A stretch of DNA of 23,256 nucleotides from an uncultured Lewinella sp. Its GTDB lineage: Bacteria; Bacteroidota; Bacteroidia; Chitinophagales; Saprospiraceae. Of the stretch, positions 8,756-16,054 are shown in pieces. Positions within the stretch are counted from its first letter, which is position 1, and every line of letters begins with the position of its first letter. The position numbers and the translations under genes were made by a program. A model generated the notes under the pieces. The model was not told the origin of the DNA and did not search any database. It worked only from the letters and a program-made list of their open reading frames with translations. The DNA is taken from the NCBI GenBank assembly GCA_938021455.1, contig CALIGP010000335.1:1-23256 (forward strand), written 5' to 3'.

Positions 8756-9640
8756 CTACTTCCCTGTGCTGATCATGACGAAGGTTCTGCTCACGTTGCG
8801 CCAATCGCTAGAAGAGGCATAAGATATACCCTCCTTCCAAATTTTCATGGCGCGAAAATTCTTTCCGTCCCGACAAAGAACACGGCAACAGTGCATGTAT
8901 TGATGCAGGACTTGCTTGTGGTAAAAACGATAGTTTACCCGTTCAGAAACGCCGGGGTAATTATAAGCTTCGGCCAGACGCTCGACGTTCTGTCTCAGGA
9001 GTTCTTCGTTTACATAAGTTGCACTTCGTTGTTCCGGGTGCAAATTGACGATGGCAGTGTAAGCATCTACCTGGTAAAGGCTTGCTCCGATTAAAATACG
9101 GTTTAGCCACAGGAAATCATCCAGTAAAAGGTGGGATTCATCAAAGAGGTTAGCCTTTATCAGCTCGGCGCTGAAGACCATACCAAACATACCCGTTACT
9201 TTCTCCCAATACTGACGCAGTATGTCGGGGCCATTTTGGTAATTAGGGACACGCGTAGTTTTGTCGCCTTTTTGTAGCAACTCTCCAGAGCGATAAATGT
9301 CACTGCCGAAACCGTCTGTTGTTATTCCACTTTCTAGTAGAGACAAGTGTTCAGGCTTAATTAAATCGTCGTCGTCAAGAAAGCCGATATAACGGCCCGT
9401 AGCCAGCTTAACACCGGTATTGCGGGCGCCATTGAGTTGCCGGTTTTCTTGGTAGTGGTACCGGATTCGTTTATCAGTGAAGGATTCAGCCACTGACCGG
9501 GTATTGTCCGTTGAGCCGTCATCAATGATGATGAGTTCCCAATCGTCATAGTTTTGCGCCAAGACGCTTTTAACGGCAGTAGCCAGTCGCTCAGCGCGGT
9601 TATGGGTGGGAATAATGATCGTAAACAGCGGCTTAGACAT
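8756..9640 (-). CDS. Family 2 glycosyltransferase
   Basis: This 294-residue GT-A fold glycosyltransferase would transfer a sugar from a nucleotide-sugar donor, probably to a surface polysaccharide or glycoconjugate. The N-terminus FTIIIPTHNR (residues 6-15) is the classic GT2 opening. IIDDGSTDN (38-46) binds the nucleotide, NGARNTG (70-76) follows, and FLDDDD (87-92) holds the metal-binding DxD. The C-terminal third is less conserved and has no membrane helix, so the enzyme is likely cytoplasmic or peripheral. The start ATG lies only 5 bases after the stop of the upstream pxpA gene, so the two are probably co-transcribed. The gene converges on the metalloprotease with an 11-base gap. Donor and acceptor cannot be told from the sequence. 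Confidence 0.92.
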   Translation of the reverse strand: MSKPLFTIIIPTHNRAERLATAVKSVLAQNYDDWELIIIDDGSTDNTRSVAESFTDKRIRYHYQENRQLNGARNTGVKLATGRYIGFLDDDDLIKPEHLSLLESGITTDGFGSDIYRSGELLQKGDKTTRVPNYQNGPDILRQYWEKVTGMFGMVFSAELIKANLFDESHLLLDDFLWLNRILIGASLYQVDAYTAIVNLHPEQRSATYVNEELLRQNVERLAEAYNYPGVSERVNYRFYHKQVLHQYMHCCRVLCRDGKNFRAMKIWKEGISYASSSDWRNVSRTFVMISTGK

Positions 9641-9645
9641 AGTTG

Positions 9646-10371
9646 CTAGGTGTTGAGAAACTGGCGGATGGCCAGGGCTCGATTTGCTGCGCCGGGGTGA
9701 TCACCGTGTAAGCATACCGTTTTTACTTCGATGGGATAGAGGTTACCGTCAGTGGCCCTAACTTTACCCGCCTGAAGGAGCCGCACTTGTTCGACGGCGG
9801 CGGAGGTGTCATTTAGGCAGGCACCCTCTTTTTGGCGCGAACGCAGGTGCAAAGAAGGTTCGTAAGCACGGTCCGCAAAGCCCTCCGGCCAAAACTCCAA
9901 CCCGTGGAATTCCGTCATTACCCGCAGCTGCCCCGTCGGAGGCCCGTAAACAATGGGGATATTACTTTTGGCAACGGCTCGAACAAAGGCTTCCGCCCCG
10001 GAAATACTGCCATTGAGGTAATGGTAAAGTGCACCGTGTGGCTTGACGTGATGGACGCTTGCCCCCAGACCCTCCGTCATTCCTTTCAACGCACTGATTT
10101 GGTAAAGCATCAGGGCGAATAAATCAGGCGAAGGAATATCCATCGTTTTACGGCCGAAGTTTTTCCGGTCCGGAAAACTCGGGTGCGCACCGATGGTAAC
10201 CCCGTGCTCCTGGGCCAGTTCAATGGTCTGCCGCATCGTGATGGCGTCTCCCCCGTGGAAGCCACAGGCAATATTGCAACTGTCAAGTAGTGGCATCAAG
10301 CCCGAGTCATCACCGATAGCCTTGCCGTACCACGATTCTCCAAGGTCCGCATTTAGGTTAATTTTTGTCAT
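9646..10371 (-). CDS. pxpA: LamB/YcsF family protein, 5-oxoprolinase subunit A (PxpA)
   Basis: This 241-residue protein is of full length for the family (usually about 245-255). Diagnostic motifs are NADLGES (7-13), NIACGFHGGD (33-42), GAHPSFPDRKNFGR (61-74), VKPHGALY (109-116) and a C-terminal CLHGDHPGA. PxpA works with PxpB and PxpC to cleave 5-oxoproline to glutamate using ATP. Neither partner gene (KipI/KipA-like) is in the window; the downstream neighbour is instead a glycosyltransferase five bases away. The partners may lie elsewhere in the genome, or this protein may act on another substrate. The ATG at 10371 is supported by the immediate MTKINLNADLGES opening. Copy C of the dispersed repeat falls inside this gene, where the sense strand reads LHLRSRQKEG. 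Confidence 0.93.
   Translation of the reverse strand: MTKINLNADLGESWYGKAIGDDSGLMPLLDSCNIACGFHGGDAITMRQTIELAQEHGVTIGAHPSFPDRKNFGRKTMDIPSPDLFALMLYQISALKGMTEGLGASVHHVKPHGALYHYLNGSISGAEAFVRAVAKSNIPIVYGPPTGQLRVMTEFHGLEFWPEGFADRAYEPSLHLRSRQKEGACLNDTSAAVEQVRLLQAGKVRATDGNLYPIEVKTVCLHGDHPGAANRALAIRQFLNT
9831..9870 (-). repeat. Dispersed ~45-base repeat, copy C (inside pxpA)
   Basis: On the minus strand this reads the core TTTGCACCTGCG followed by TTCGCGCC and an A-rich tail. It matches copy A at 20 of 21 bases across the core. Bases beyond the core (GTTCGTAAGCA on the plus strand) also resemble copy B (GTTGGTAAAGCA). It lies within the pxpA reading frame. Confidence 0.45.
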
Positions 10372-10401
10372 TGGCCGAAAGATAGATAGTCCTTATCTTT
10401 A
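10371..10401 (+). promoter_or_regulatory. Candidate promoter for the beta-barrel gene
   Basis: TTGG at 10371-10374 and TATCTTTA at 10394-10401 are separated by 19 bases, the normal spacing for Bacteroidota TTTG / TAnnTTTG promoters, with one mismatch in each box. The -7 box ends 28 bases before the ATG at 10430. On the opposite strand TATCTTTC (10384-10377) is a possible -7 for pxpA but lies almost on its start codon. Confidence 0.45.
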
Positions 10402-10429
10402 AGAGCACCTCTTAGTAGCACTTTTAACC

Positions 10430-11179
10430 ATGAAGTACCTTTTTCAACTCCTGTTGGTAGTAGCCACCTGCTCGTCACTTGTGGCCCAAAATCACACCCC
10501 TTCCTTTTTTGAATTCACACAGAGCGGTGGACTAGGTACGGCTTCATTGCCCGTTGATCGACCGGGTTTCCCGGAAGGCACCGTCTCCGGGAGGGACAAT
10601 GGTGACGTCTCCGCCTTCAGTTGGCGAATTGGTCTGCACGTAGGCCGGCAACTGGGACCGCGCACCTGGATAAAAACGGGTTTTCAGATCAATAAACTGG
10701 CTTTTCGCCAAGTAACTTTGATTCGAAGCCCTCAGCGCTCTTGTTCTAATTTATTTCCCTGTATTCCGACAAGCAATGGCTTTACGGAGCGATCCGATGA
10801 GCAGCTTAACGAGTTCCTGGCCATAAGTAGCCCGCTGACCATCCGACATGAACTTAGCGATCACGAACGCTTTCGCCCCTTTCTTGAAGCTGGCTTTGGT
10901 GTGAATTATCACCTACGTAACCGGTTTGAGCGGGAAGCATCCGACGGGGAACGGGAACTTAGACGACGAGATATTCTCGGCCCGGATCGGTTAAGACTTT
11001 CTGCGACGGCAGGTGGAGGGCTTGTCTTTATCCCTAATCGACTTTTTCAGTTGTTTGTTGACTTTTCAGTTAGTCGCCAACTGCAACCAACCTTCTTCGG
11101 GTCAGCGCAAAATGAGATAGAGGTGAGGCCCAACTCCTTGCTGGTAGGCTTGGGTATTCGAAAGATGGTCTGGAATTAA
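10430..11179 (+). CDS. Small outer-membrane beta-barrel protein
   Basis: This 249-residue exported protein has a signal peptide (MKYLFQLLLVVATCSSLVAQ, likely cut after residue 20). The mature part shows alternating amphipathic strands (WRIGLHVGRQLGPRTWIKTGFQINKLAF, FRPFLEAGFGVNYHL, LRLSATAGGGLVFI, FQLFVDFSVS) ending in VGLGIRKMVWN, the pattern of 8-strand PorT/OmpA-like barrels common in Bacteroidota. A charged loop with two Cys (residues ~104 and 108) probably faces outward. The start is the first ATG and carries the signal peptide. It is divergent from pxpA with a 58-base shared promoter region and convergent with the nucleoside kinase. The exact role is unknown; the barrel call rests on pattern, not on a named family match. 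Confidence 0.85.
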   Translation: MKYLFQLLLVVATCSSLVAQNHTPSFFEFTQSGGLGTASLPVDRPGFPEGTVSGRDNGDVSAFSWRIGLHVGRQLGPRTWIKTGFQINKLAFRQVTLIRSPQRSCSNLFPCIPTSNGFTERSDEQLNEFLAISSPLTIRHELSDHERFRPFLEAGFGVNYHLRNRFEREASDGERELRRRDILGPDRLRLSATAGGGLVFIPNRLFQLFVDFSVSRQLQPTFFGSAQNEIEVRPNSLLVGLGIRKMVWN

Positions 11180-11188
11180 AGGCTTCTG

Positions 11189-11203
11189 GTAGTCGCCGAC
11201 TAC
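11189..11203. terminator. Possible bidirectional terminator hairpin
   Basis: GTAGTC-GCC-GACTAC is a perfect 6-bp stem (7 bp if the loop closes to one base) filling most of the 24-base gap between two convergent stop codons. There is no clear U-tract on either side, so its strength is doubtful. Confidence 0.35.
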
Positions 11204-11851
11204 TTACATCTCATCAAATAAGCCATGAAGCTTGGCTTGTACCTTGTTGATGACTTCACCAAGATCTTCGGGCTTATTAGCAAAATCAACCTGCCCTACA
11301 TCGATGATGAGGATGTTGCCTTCATTGTAGGTTGATATCCAGTCCTCGTAACGACGATTGAGCTGCTTGAGGTAGTCAAGACTCATACTTCCCTCGTAGT
11401 CTCGTCCACGGCTTTCTATGTGGGCCACCAGAGTGCCAATGCCAGCCCGTAGATAAATGAGTAGGTCAGGGGGAGATATTCGCTTCGTCATGGTGTTAAA
11501 TAACTCCATGTAGTTGTCAAAATCGCGCTGTGTCATCAGGCCCATCCCGTGAAGGTTCGGAGCAAAGATGTAGGCATCTTCGTAAATCGTTCGGTCCTGG
11601 ATGACCGTACGGTCACCCTCCTGAATACCCAAGATTTGCCCATAGCGATTGTGTAAGAAGTAAACCTGGAGGTTAAAACTCCAACGCTGCATATCATCAT
11701 AGAAGTCACTGAGGTAGGGGTTATCATCCGCACTTTCGTAGTGAACGTCCCAGCCAAAGTGCTGGCCTAATTTTGTGCAAAGGGTCGTTTTACCTGCTCC
11801 GATATTTCCGGCGATGGCAACGTGTTTGATCTGTTTGGACTTCTTCTCCAT
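11204..11851 (-). CDS. Deoxynucleoside kinase
   Basis: This 215-residue member of the dNK family (deoxyadenosine/deoxyguanosine/thymidine kinase 2-like, PF01712 type) phosphorylates deoxynucleosides in the salvage pathway in the cytoplasm. The P-loop GNIGAGKTT is at residues 15-23. YES (38-40) carries the candidate catalytic Glu, QDRTIYED (85-92) is the DRS-like motif that contacts substrate, and SRGRDYEGSMSLDYL (147-161) is the arginine-containing lid. Length is typical (about 205-225). The start ATG at 11851 gives a short basic lead (MEKKSKQIKH) before the first strand. It is convergent with the barrel gene and divergent from the Fpg-type gene. Base specificity cannot be read from the sequence with confidence. 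Confidence 0.93.
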   Translation of the reverse strand: MEKKSKQIKHVAIAGNIGAGKTTLCTKLGQHFGWDVHYESADDNPYLSDFYDDMQRWSFNLQVYFLHNRYGQILGIQEGDRTVIQDRTIYEDAYIFAPNLHGMGLMTQRDFDNYMELFNTMTKRISPPDLLIYLRAGIGTLVAHIESRGRDYEGSMSLDYLKQLNRRYEDWISTYNEGNILIIDVGQVDFANKPEDLGEVINKVQAKLHGLFDEM

Positions 11852-11886
11852 TCTTAACTGTAAAGGGATGTGGTATGCGTTCGGGC

Positions 11887-11894
11887 TAAAGGTA
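11887..11894 (-). promoter_or_regulatory. Possible -7 element for the deoxynucleoside kinase
   Basis: On the minus strand TACCTTTA matches TAnnTTTG at all but the last base, 35 bases before the ATG. No exact -33 TTTG lies at normal spacing; a TTTTC/TTCTTTT stretch covers that position. Confidence 0.3.
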
Positions 11895-11993
11895 GGAAGT
11901 AGGAGAGAGAGAAAAGAAAATCAGCCAAAGAAGATCGTAGAATGAACCGATTATTTGTGCTTGGGTTAGAGACGGTGAGTCAAAAAAAACACT

Positions 11994-12788
11994 ATGCCGG
12001 AATTACCCGAAGTTCATAATTTCAAGCAATACTTTGATGCTGCCGCTACGAATCAGGTTATTGACCGGGTTACGGTGCACGATGACAAGATCATCCGCAA
12101 CATGAGTGGTCCTGTTTTTACGGACGCACTGGCAGGGCGAAAGATAACGGGCTCGGTTAGGCGGGGGAAGTATCTCTTCGCTCAGTTGGAAAACGGACAC
12201 GATCTCCTGCTACACTTTGGCATGAACGGAGATTTGAACCTTTACCAGGACGAAAGCGATCGAGGTCGATTTGAACGCTTCGCCCTTCATTTCAGGGACG
12301 GCAATACGCTGGGCTTTGATGACTCCAGAAAGTTTGCCCGTATTCTTTACCTCGAGGATCGGTTGGCCTACATCGAGCAAATCAAACTAGGACCTGACGC
12401 TTTAGATCTGGAAGAAGCCTATTTTTTACACCAATTGGAAGGTAGAAAAACCACTCTGAAGGGCATATTACTGAATCAATCTGTGGTTGCAGGTTTGGGC
12501 AACCTATACGTCGATGAGATTTGCTACCGTACCCGTTTGCATCCAGCCAGCCGGGTAAATGCCATGACCCTGGAGCAGAAGAAAATGATTTACCGTGAAA
12601 TCATTGACGTAATGGAGTATGCTACTCAAAACGCGCCCTATTACCGTGATTATCCGGAAAATTGGTTCTGGCATACCTGGCGGCATGAGGGCGGCCAGGA
12701 CCCGGAAGGGGAGGGGGCAGTAGAAATCACTAAAGTAGCGGGCAGGACGACGTACTACGTACAAGGGCGACAGAAGCTGGTGGAATAA
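11994..12788 (+). CDS. Fpg/Nei family DNA glycosylase with zinc-less finger
   Basis: This 264-residue base-excision-repair glycosylase/AP lyase should remove oxidised bases. The MPELPEV start supplies the catalytic Pro2 and Glu3. K59 in RRGKYLF, M77 in HFGMNG, R112 and F114 in DDSRKF, and N170 in the helix-two-turn-helix GLGNLY all align with key Fpg residues. The usual C-terminal zinc finger (four Cys) is absent: no Cys follows C177. The finger shape and its arginine are kept, in HEGGQDPEGEGAVEITKVAGR (R251) then TTYYVQGRQ. This is the zincless-finger form known from NEIL1 and plant Fpg. The start is fixed by the catalytic N-terminus. The FkbM gene follows after 26 bases and may be co-transcribed. 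Whether the preference is for 8-oxoguanine or pyrimidine lesions is unresolved, so no gene symbol is given. Confidence 0.93.
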   Translation: MPELPEVHNFKQYFDAAATNQVIDRVTVHDDKIIRNMSGPVFTDALAGRKITGSVRRGKYLFAQLENGHDLLLHFGMNGDLNLYQDESDRGRFERFALHFRDGNTLGFDDSRKFARILYLEDRLAYIEQIKLGPDALDLEEAYFLHQLEGRKTTLKGILLNQSVVAGLGNLYVDEICYRTRLHPASRVNAMTLEQKKMIYREIIDVMEYATQNAPYYRDYPENWFWHTWRHEGGQDPEGEGAVEITKVAGRTTYYVQGRQKLVE

Positions 12789-12814
12789 GCACTAAAGCTT
12801 TTACCTTGTGCTTC

Positions 12815-13564
12815 ATGAAGGACCGAATACGCCAACTGCTTCTGGGAGAAAAGAAAGACTTTCAGCTACTTTGCCGTGAGAGCGCCTTAAAGCTGGACTA
12901 TAACCTTAATCGGCAGGGTGTTCCAGTAGCAAAAGCCATTTTCCGAGGCAGGGAATATGCTGATTACTTTCCCTTTTATGAGGAAGCTACCGTAGTGGAC
13001 GTCGGGGCTCATTTTGGCTACTTTGCCCTCTTTGCCTTTAAGAACCTTCCTCCTTCGGCAAAAATACTAGCCGTAGAGGCAGAAAAGGGGAACCTGGATG
13101 TACTGAAAGCTAACATAGTGGCCAATGGCTGTCAGAATATATCCGCTCATTATTTGGCCATGGCTGGCGAAAGTGGTGAACGCACGCTACACCGGAGTCG
13201 GGCGGAGAATAATTCGTTGCTACAGGACTATGCACTGTTGGATGACACGAATGAGGGGGTAACCGTTAGCGCGCTTAGCCTTGGAGAGTTCATGGAGCAA
13301 AATGCCCTCAACCGAATAGATTTTCTAAAGCTGGATTGCGAGGGGGCTGAGTACGAAATTCTCCTAAAGGCGAGTAACGAGGTGCTTGCTAAAATTGAGA
13401 CTATTTCCATGGAGTTTCACGACCTTAAAACGCTCGAAAATAGCTCTTGGAAGTTAGTAGAACGTTTGGAATCAGCTGGCTTCAGAATTGTAAAGTATAT
13501 GCATGAGCCCACTCGCAGAAACCTAAATTACGGCAAGCTGATCGGGACAAGACGCCTGTCCTGA
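12815..13564 (+). CDS. FkbM family SAM-dependent methyltransferase
   Basis: This 249-residue methyltransferase of the Methyltransf_21/FkbM type probably O-methylates a sugar or other small acceptor. VVDVGAHFGYF (60-70) is the SAM-binding motif I, VEAE (87-90) holds the acidic residue for the ribose, and KLDCEGAEYEIL (172-183) is the family hallmark. The ATG at 12815 is chosen over an in-frame TTG at 12806; both are close and the difference is three residues. There is no signal peptide, so it is cytoplasmic. It starts 26 bases after the glycosylase stop. Its last 37 bases overlap the 3' end of the convergent FemAB-like gene, an antisense tail overlap. The acceptor is unknown. Confidence 0.9.
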   Translation: MKDRIRQLLLGEKKDFQLLCRESALKLDYNLNRQGVPVAKAIFRGREYADYFPFYEEATVVDVGAHFGYFALFAFKNLPPSAKILAVEAEKGNLDVLKANIVANGCQNISAHYLAMAGESGERTLHRSRAENNSLLQDYALLDDTNEGVTVSALSLGEFMEQNALNRIDFLKLDCEGAEYEILLKASNEVLAKIETISMEFHDLKTLENSSWKLVERLESAGFRIVKYMHEPTRRNLNYGKLIGTRRLS

Positions 13565-14427
13565 TGCTGATAATAGTGTAACCTGCTGGCGCCGAAACCA
13601 CTGAAAAAGCTAGCTACTCCCGGAATGTCAGATCCTTCGAAATCCAGCAAAATTTCTTTGCCAGCGTACGCTCGAATGATACCATCAATTATCACCGCCA
13701 TGGCGTTCCGCTTATAGCCCTCATTTGTACTAGCAGCCATAAGGTTAACAATGCGTGACCCATTCCTTGCCAGAAATAGAGCGCCTAGGATTTCGCCCTC
13801 TCCTTCGGTCCTAATGGCATAACATGTTCCCTGTCCTTGCTTTTCGTCGGCCAGCAATAGCCTGTTGACGACCCGTTGGTCTTTGGCGGACATGGATATC
13901 TTCTGTCCAAGTGTGTTCAGGTAGAAGGTGATAAAGGTCTCCGCAGAAATTTTGACCGGATCCGGCAGGTTGTTTCTACGCAGTTTACGACGTAGGTCAG
14001 CCCGGTATCCCTGGGAGACAGTGCTGTATCCTGCGAGGAGATCAAGTTCGAAGTTGTTTCGTGGGGTAACTTCGAATCGAGCCCCGGGGGCCATTACCAG
14101 GGTAGATAATTTACGGACGTGCCAGAGTCTGGAGAGTTGACGCAGTAGCGCTTGCTTTTCTTCAGGACTACCCTCACCAAAGGGGCCAAGGTGTTGCGTA
14201 AAGGGAGCTCCGTTAATCAGCGCCAACGGGCCTACCTTCAGGAAAAAGGGAATGGGTAGAACTAGTTGATAGTCTTTAAAGACAAGCCCTTCCCAGTTAG
14301 TGTCCGTTACGGCATCCAGCCACCAACAGAGACCGTAAGGAGAAGGGAACCGTTCTCCGTTTACGGCCTGGTTCCATTTTTTTCTGTTTATCCGTTGATG
14401 GGGGATACGCCGTATTGTAGTGCTCAT
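13528..14427 (-). CDS. FemAB/GNAT-like acyltransferase, paralogue 2
   Basis: This 299-residue protein resembles the FemAB-like GNAT superfamily (Acetyltransf_6 style) but not a named member. Shared features with its upstream neighbour are PYGLCWWLDAVTDTNW near residues 30-45, an RADLRRKLRRN basic motif near the middle, RIVNLMAASTNEGY and the C-terminal LDFEGSDIPGVASFFSGFGA. The last resembles the acceptor/CoA-binding end of FemX-like proteins. Such enzymes add an acyl or aminoacyl group to an envelope or small-molecule acceptor; the actual substrate is unknown. Its ATG overlaps the stop of the upstream paralogue (ATGA, 14424-14427), which implies translational coupling. Its 3' end overlaps the convergent FkbM gene by 37 bases. 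No signal peptide is seen. Confidence 0.8.
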   Translation of the reverse strand: MSTTIRRIPHQRINRKKWNQAVNGERFPSPYGLCWWLDAVTDTNWEGLVFKDYQLVLPIPFFLKVGPLALINGAPFTQHLGPFGEGSPEEKQALLRQLSRLWHVRKLSTLVMAPGARFEVTPRNNFELDLLAGYSTVSQGYRADLRRKLRRNNLPDPVKISAETFITFYLNTLGQKISMSAKDQRVVNRLLLADEKQGQGTCYAIRTEGEGEILGALFLARNGSRIVNLMAASTNEGYKRNAMAVIIDGIIRAYAGKEILLDFEGSDIPGVASFFSGFGASRLHYYQHQDRRLVPISLP

Positions 14428-15296
14428 TCGACGAATAGGTAAGGGCGACTTTCGGCACCAAAGCTTTTGAAAAAGGCCGCGATGCCCGTATTGTCTGACC
14501 CCTCAAAATCTAACAGATGAGTCTCGTTGAAATGTCGGCTAATGATAGCATCCAACAACTTGGGCATCCCTCCCAGCTGGTAACCTGTTTCGGTAGAGGC
14601 GGCAAAGAGGTTGATGATTCGCCCACGATAGGCAGGGAAGAAGCCTGCGGCGAGTAAACCTTGTTCCGGGTCGTCATAGCGATAGCAATAGCCTGCTTGA
14701 TGAAAAACACAGGCGGAGGCTAACCGGTGGATGCTGCGGTAGTGCGTTTCCTGCAGGCCAGCCTTCGGCCCGGCGGTAAGCCGGTACTCAGCGATAACGG
14801 TTTCGATGGAGGTCGGCGATAGCTTTCCTTTTGTTTCGCTTTTCAGCTGCCGACGGATACTTCGGGAATATCCGGCTCTTACATCGGCAAGAGAGGAAGT
14901 AAGGGGAAGGACCAGGTTGTTCCGGGAAAATGTTTTACGGCCAGCCGGAGGGCTGGCCAGCGTAAGCTGCTCCCTTAGTGGTAAGCTAAAACGGAGAATC
15001 GACTTCGGTAGCCCGGCAAGTATATGCTCAACATCATCGGGAAGTAGCTGACCGAAGGGACCACCTTGCTGCGTAAAGTCTGCCCTCTGCACCTGCGTGA
15101 AGCGCCCAAAAGATCGTCTTCGCGGTAAGGGGAATACTACGCGATAGTCGTCCAATATCATTCCGTCCCAACGGCTATTGGTTACTGCATCTAACCACCA
15201 GCTAAAACCGTAAGGCAGGCAGGCGGGGTCTGCCGCAACGGCAGCATCCCAGCGTTGTCGGTCAATGTCTTTCCCGCGGAGGTAGGAAAGCTCCAT
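14424..15296 (-). CDS. FemAB/GNAT-like acyltransferase, paralogue 1
   Basis: This 290-residue protein is a clear paralogue of the next gene. It has the same opening (LPYGFSWWLDAVTNSRWDG), a matching FTQQGGPFG, SRNNLVLPL, a GYSRSIRRQLK basic motif, RIINLFAASTETGYQLGG and the end motif LDFEGSDNTGIAAFFKSFGA. The two share fold and likely chemistry but have diverged, which suggests distinct substrates or a heterodimer. The start at 15296 lies 3 bases after the UPF0158 stop and its stop overlaps the next start by four bases, so all three genes form one operon. Copy D of the dispersed repeat lies in its N-terminal part (sense strand FGRFTQVQRADFT). FemAB-like assignment is by motif and remains moderate; function is unproven. 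Confidence 0.8.
   Translation of the reverse strand: MELSYLRGKDIDRQRWDAAVAADPACLPYGFSWWLDAVTNSRWDGMILDDYRVVFPLPRRRSFGRFTQVQRADFTQQGGPFGQLLPDDVEHILAGLPKSILRFSLPLREQLTLASPPAGRKTFSRNNLVLPLTSSLADVRAGYSRSIRRQLKSETKGKLSPTSIETVIAEYRLTAGPKAGLQETHYRSIHRLASACVFHQAGYCYRYDDPEQGLLAAGFFPAYRGRIINLFAASTETGYQLGGMPKLLDAIISRHFNETHLLDFEGSDNTGIAAFFKSFGAESRPYLFVE
15064..15113 (+). repeat. Dispersed ~45-base repeat, copy D (inside FemAB-like paralogue 1)
   Basis: CTCTGCACCTGCG at 15085-15097 is followed by TGAAGCGCCC and an A-rich tail, aligning with copies A-C. It is the most diverged copy. The host gene reads it in the strand opposite to the copy in pxpA, so shared protein sequence cannot explain the similarity. 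Confidence 0.35.
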
Positions 15297-15299
15297 TCC

Positions 15300-15719
15300 T
15301 TATTGGGCGGTCAGGCACTTCTGAACGTATTGCTGGTACCGAGTCTGGCGGTAGCCTCGCCATTTTTCGTAATTCTTTGGGAATTTGGCCAACTCTCCTT
15401 TAAAGGTTTGAAAGGGGCGAGGGCGTTTAAGCGCGTAAGTGAGCGCCTGCCAAAGTTCCTGATTGCGAACCCGGTCGGTAAAATCTTTCATCACCTGAAT
15501 GGCATCTGCCGTAGGCATCCGTTCAATATGGATGTAAGCGTCCGGATCAACGGAAACATCCTGCATTACCGCTTCAAAGACTTCTGGATCGGCCCGGACA
15601 TTGCGCTCGGGGTCATCAGCGACTAACATTCTGCCGTGCTCCCGGTGAACGTACACTTCCATCCCGCGACGAATGGCGGTAGCGGCTTCATTAATTTCGG
15701 CTTCGCTTAGCTGGGCCAT
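15300..15719 (-). CDS. UPF0158 family protein
   Basis: This 139-residue soluble protein is of the UPF0158 (PF03682) type. It opens with LSEAEINEAATAIRRGMEVYVHREHGRML, has the acidic DPDAYIHIERMPTADAIQVMKDF region, then NQELWQALTYALKRPRPFQTFKGELAKFPKNYEKW, which is the family signature. Family function is not established. It is the first gene of a three-gene operon with the two FemAB-like proteins (3-base gap, then a 4-base overlap). The ATG at 15719 follows an A-rich leader. A well-spaced promoter lies about 70 bases upstream. No membrane segment or signal peptide is present. Confidence 0.85.
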   Translation of the reverse strand: MAQLSEAEINEAATAIRRGMEVYVHREHGRMLVADDPERNVRADPEVFEAVMQDVSVDPDAYIHIERMPTADAIQVMKDFTDRVRNQELWQALTYALKRPRPFQTFKGELAKFPKNYEKWRGYRQTRYQQYVQKCLTAQ

Positions 15720-15786
15720 GACTTCATTGGTTTTTATGCGAATCAGGTAAAATAGATAGCCGGCAGATATTCCACCGGTGCTGCGG

Positions 15787-15818
15787 CAAAGATGCGTCCG
15801 TTTTTGACAACGGACAAA
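15787..15818 (-). promoter_or_regulatory. Promoter of the UPF0158-FemAB operon with inverted repeat in the spacer
   Basis: On the minus strand, TTTG (15818-15815) and CATCTTTG (15794-15787) are 20 bases apart, the ideal -33/-7 spacing, with one mismatch to TAnnTTTG. The spacer contains a perfect 7-bp inverted repeat, GTCCGTT/AACGGAC (15796-15802 and 15809-15815) around a six-base centre. That placement suits an operator. The expected 5' leader is about 60 bases. Confidence 0.5.
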
Positions 15819-16046
15819 CCATCTATGGAACCAATTTCAGTTTTCTTCCTTTCCGATGGATCAGCTAGTCCGTTAGCCGCTAAGCTGCTCCGCCCGGTAG
15901 TCGCGTCTTATTGACGCTAAGAGAAACCAGAGAATGGGTGATACCGCAAGGTAGTATAATTGATCTTTTTGGTTGAATTGAACAAAATTTCAGCTAATAA
16001 GCCACTTGACTACGCCTAACTTATCCCTACCTAAGATATTAATGTG

Positions 16047-16054
16047 TATACTTG
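16047..16054 (+). promoter_or_regulatory. Possible -7 element for the symporter gene
   Basis: TATACTTG differs from TAnnTTTG by one base and lies 33 bases before the ATG at 16088. It covers the alternative TTG start at 16052, which argues for the later start. No good -33 box is seen. Confidence 0.3.
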
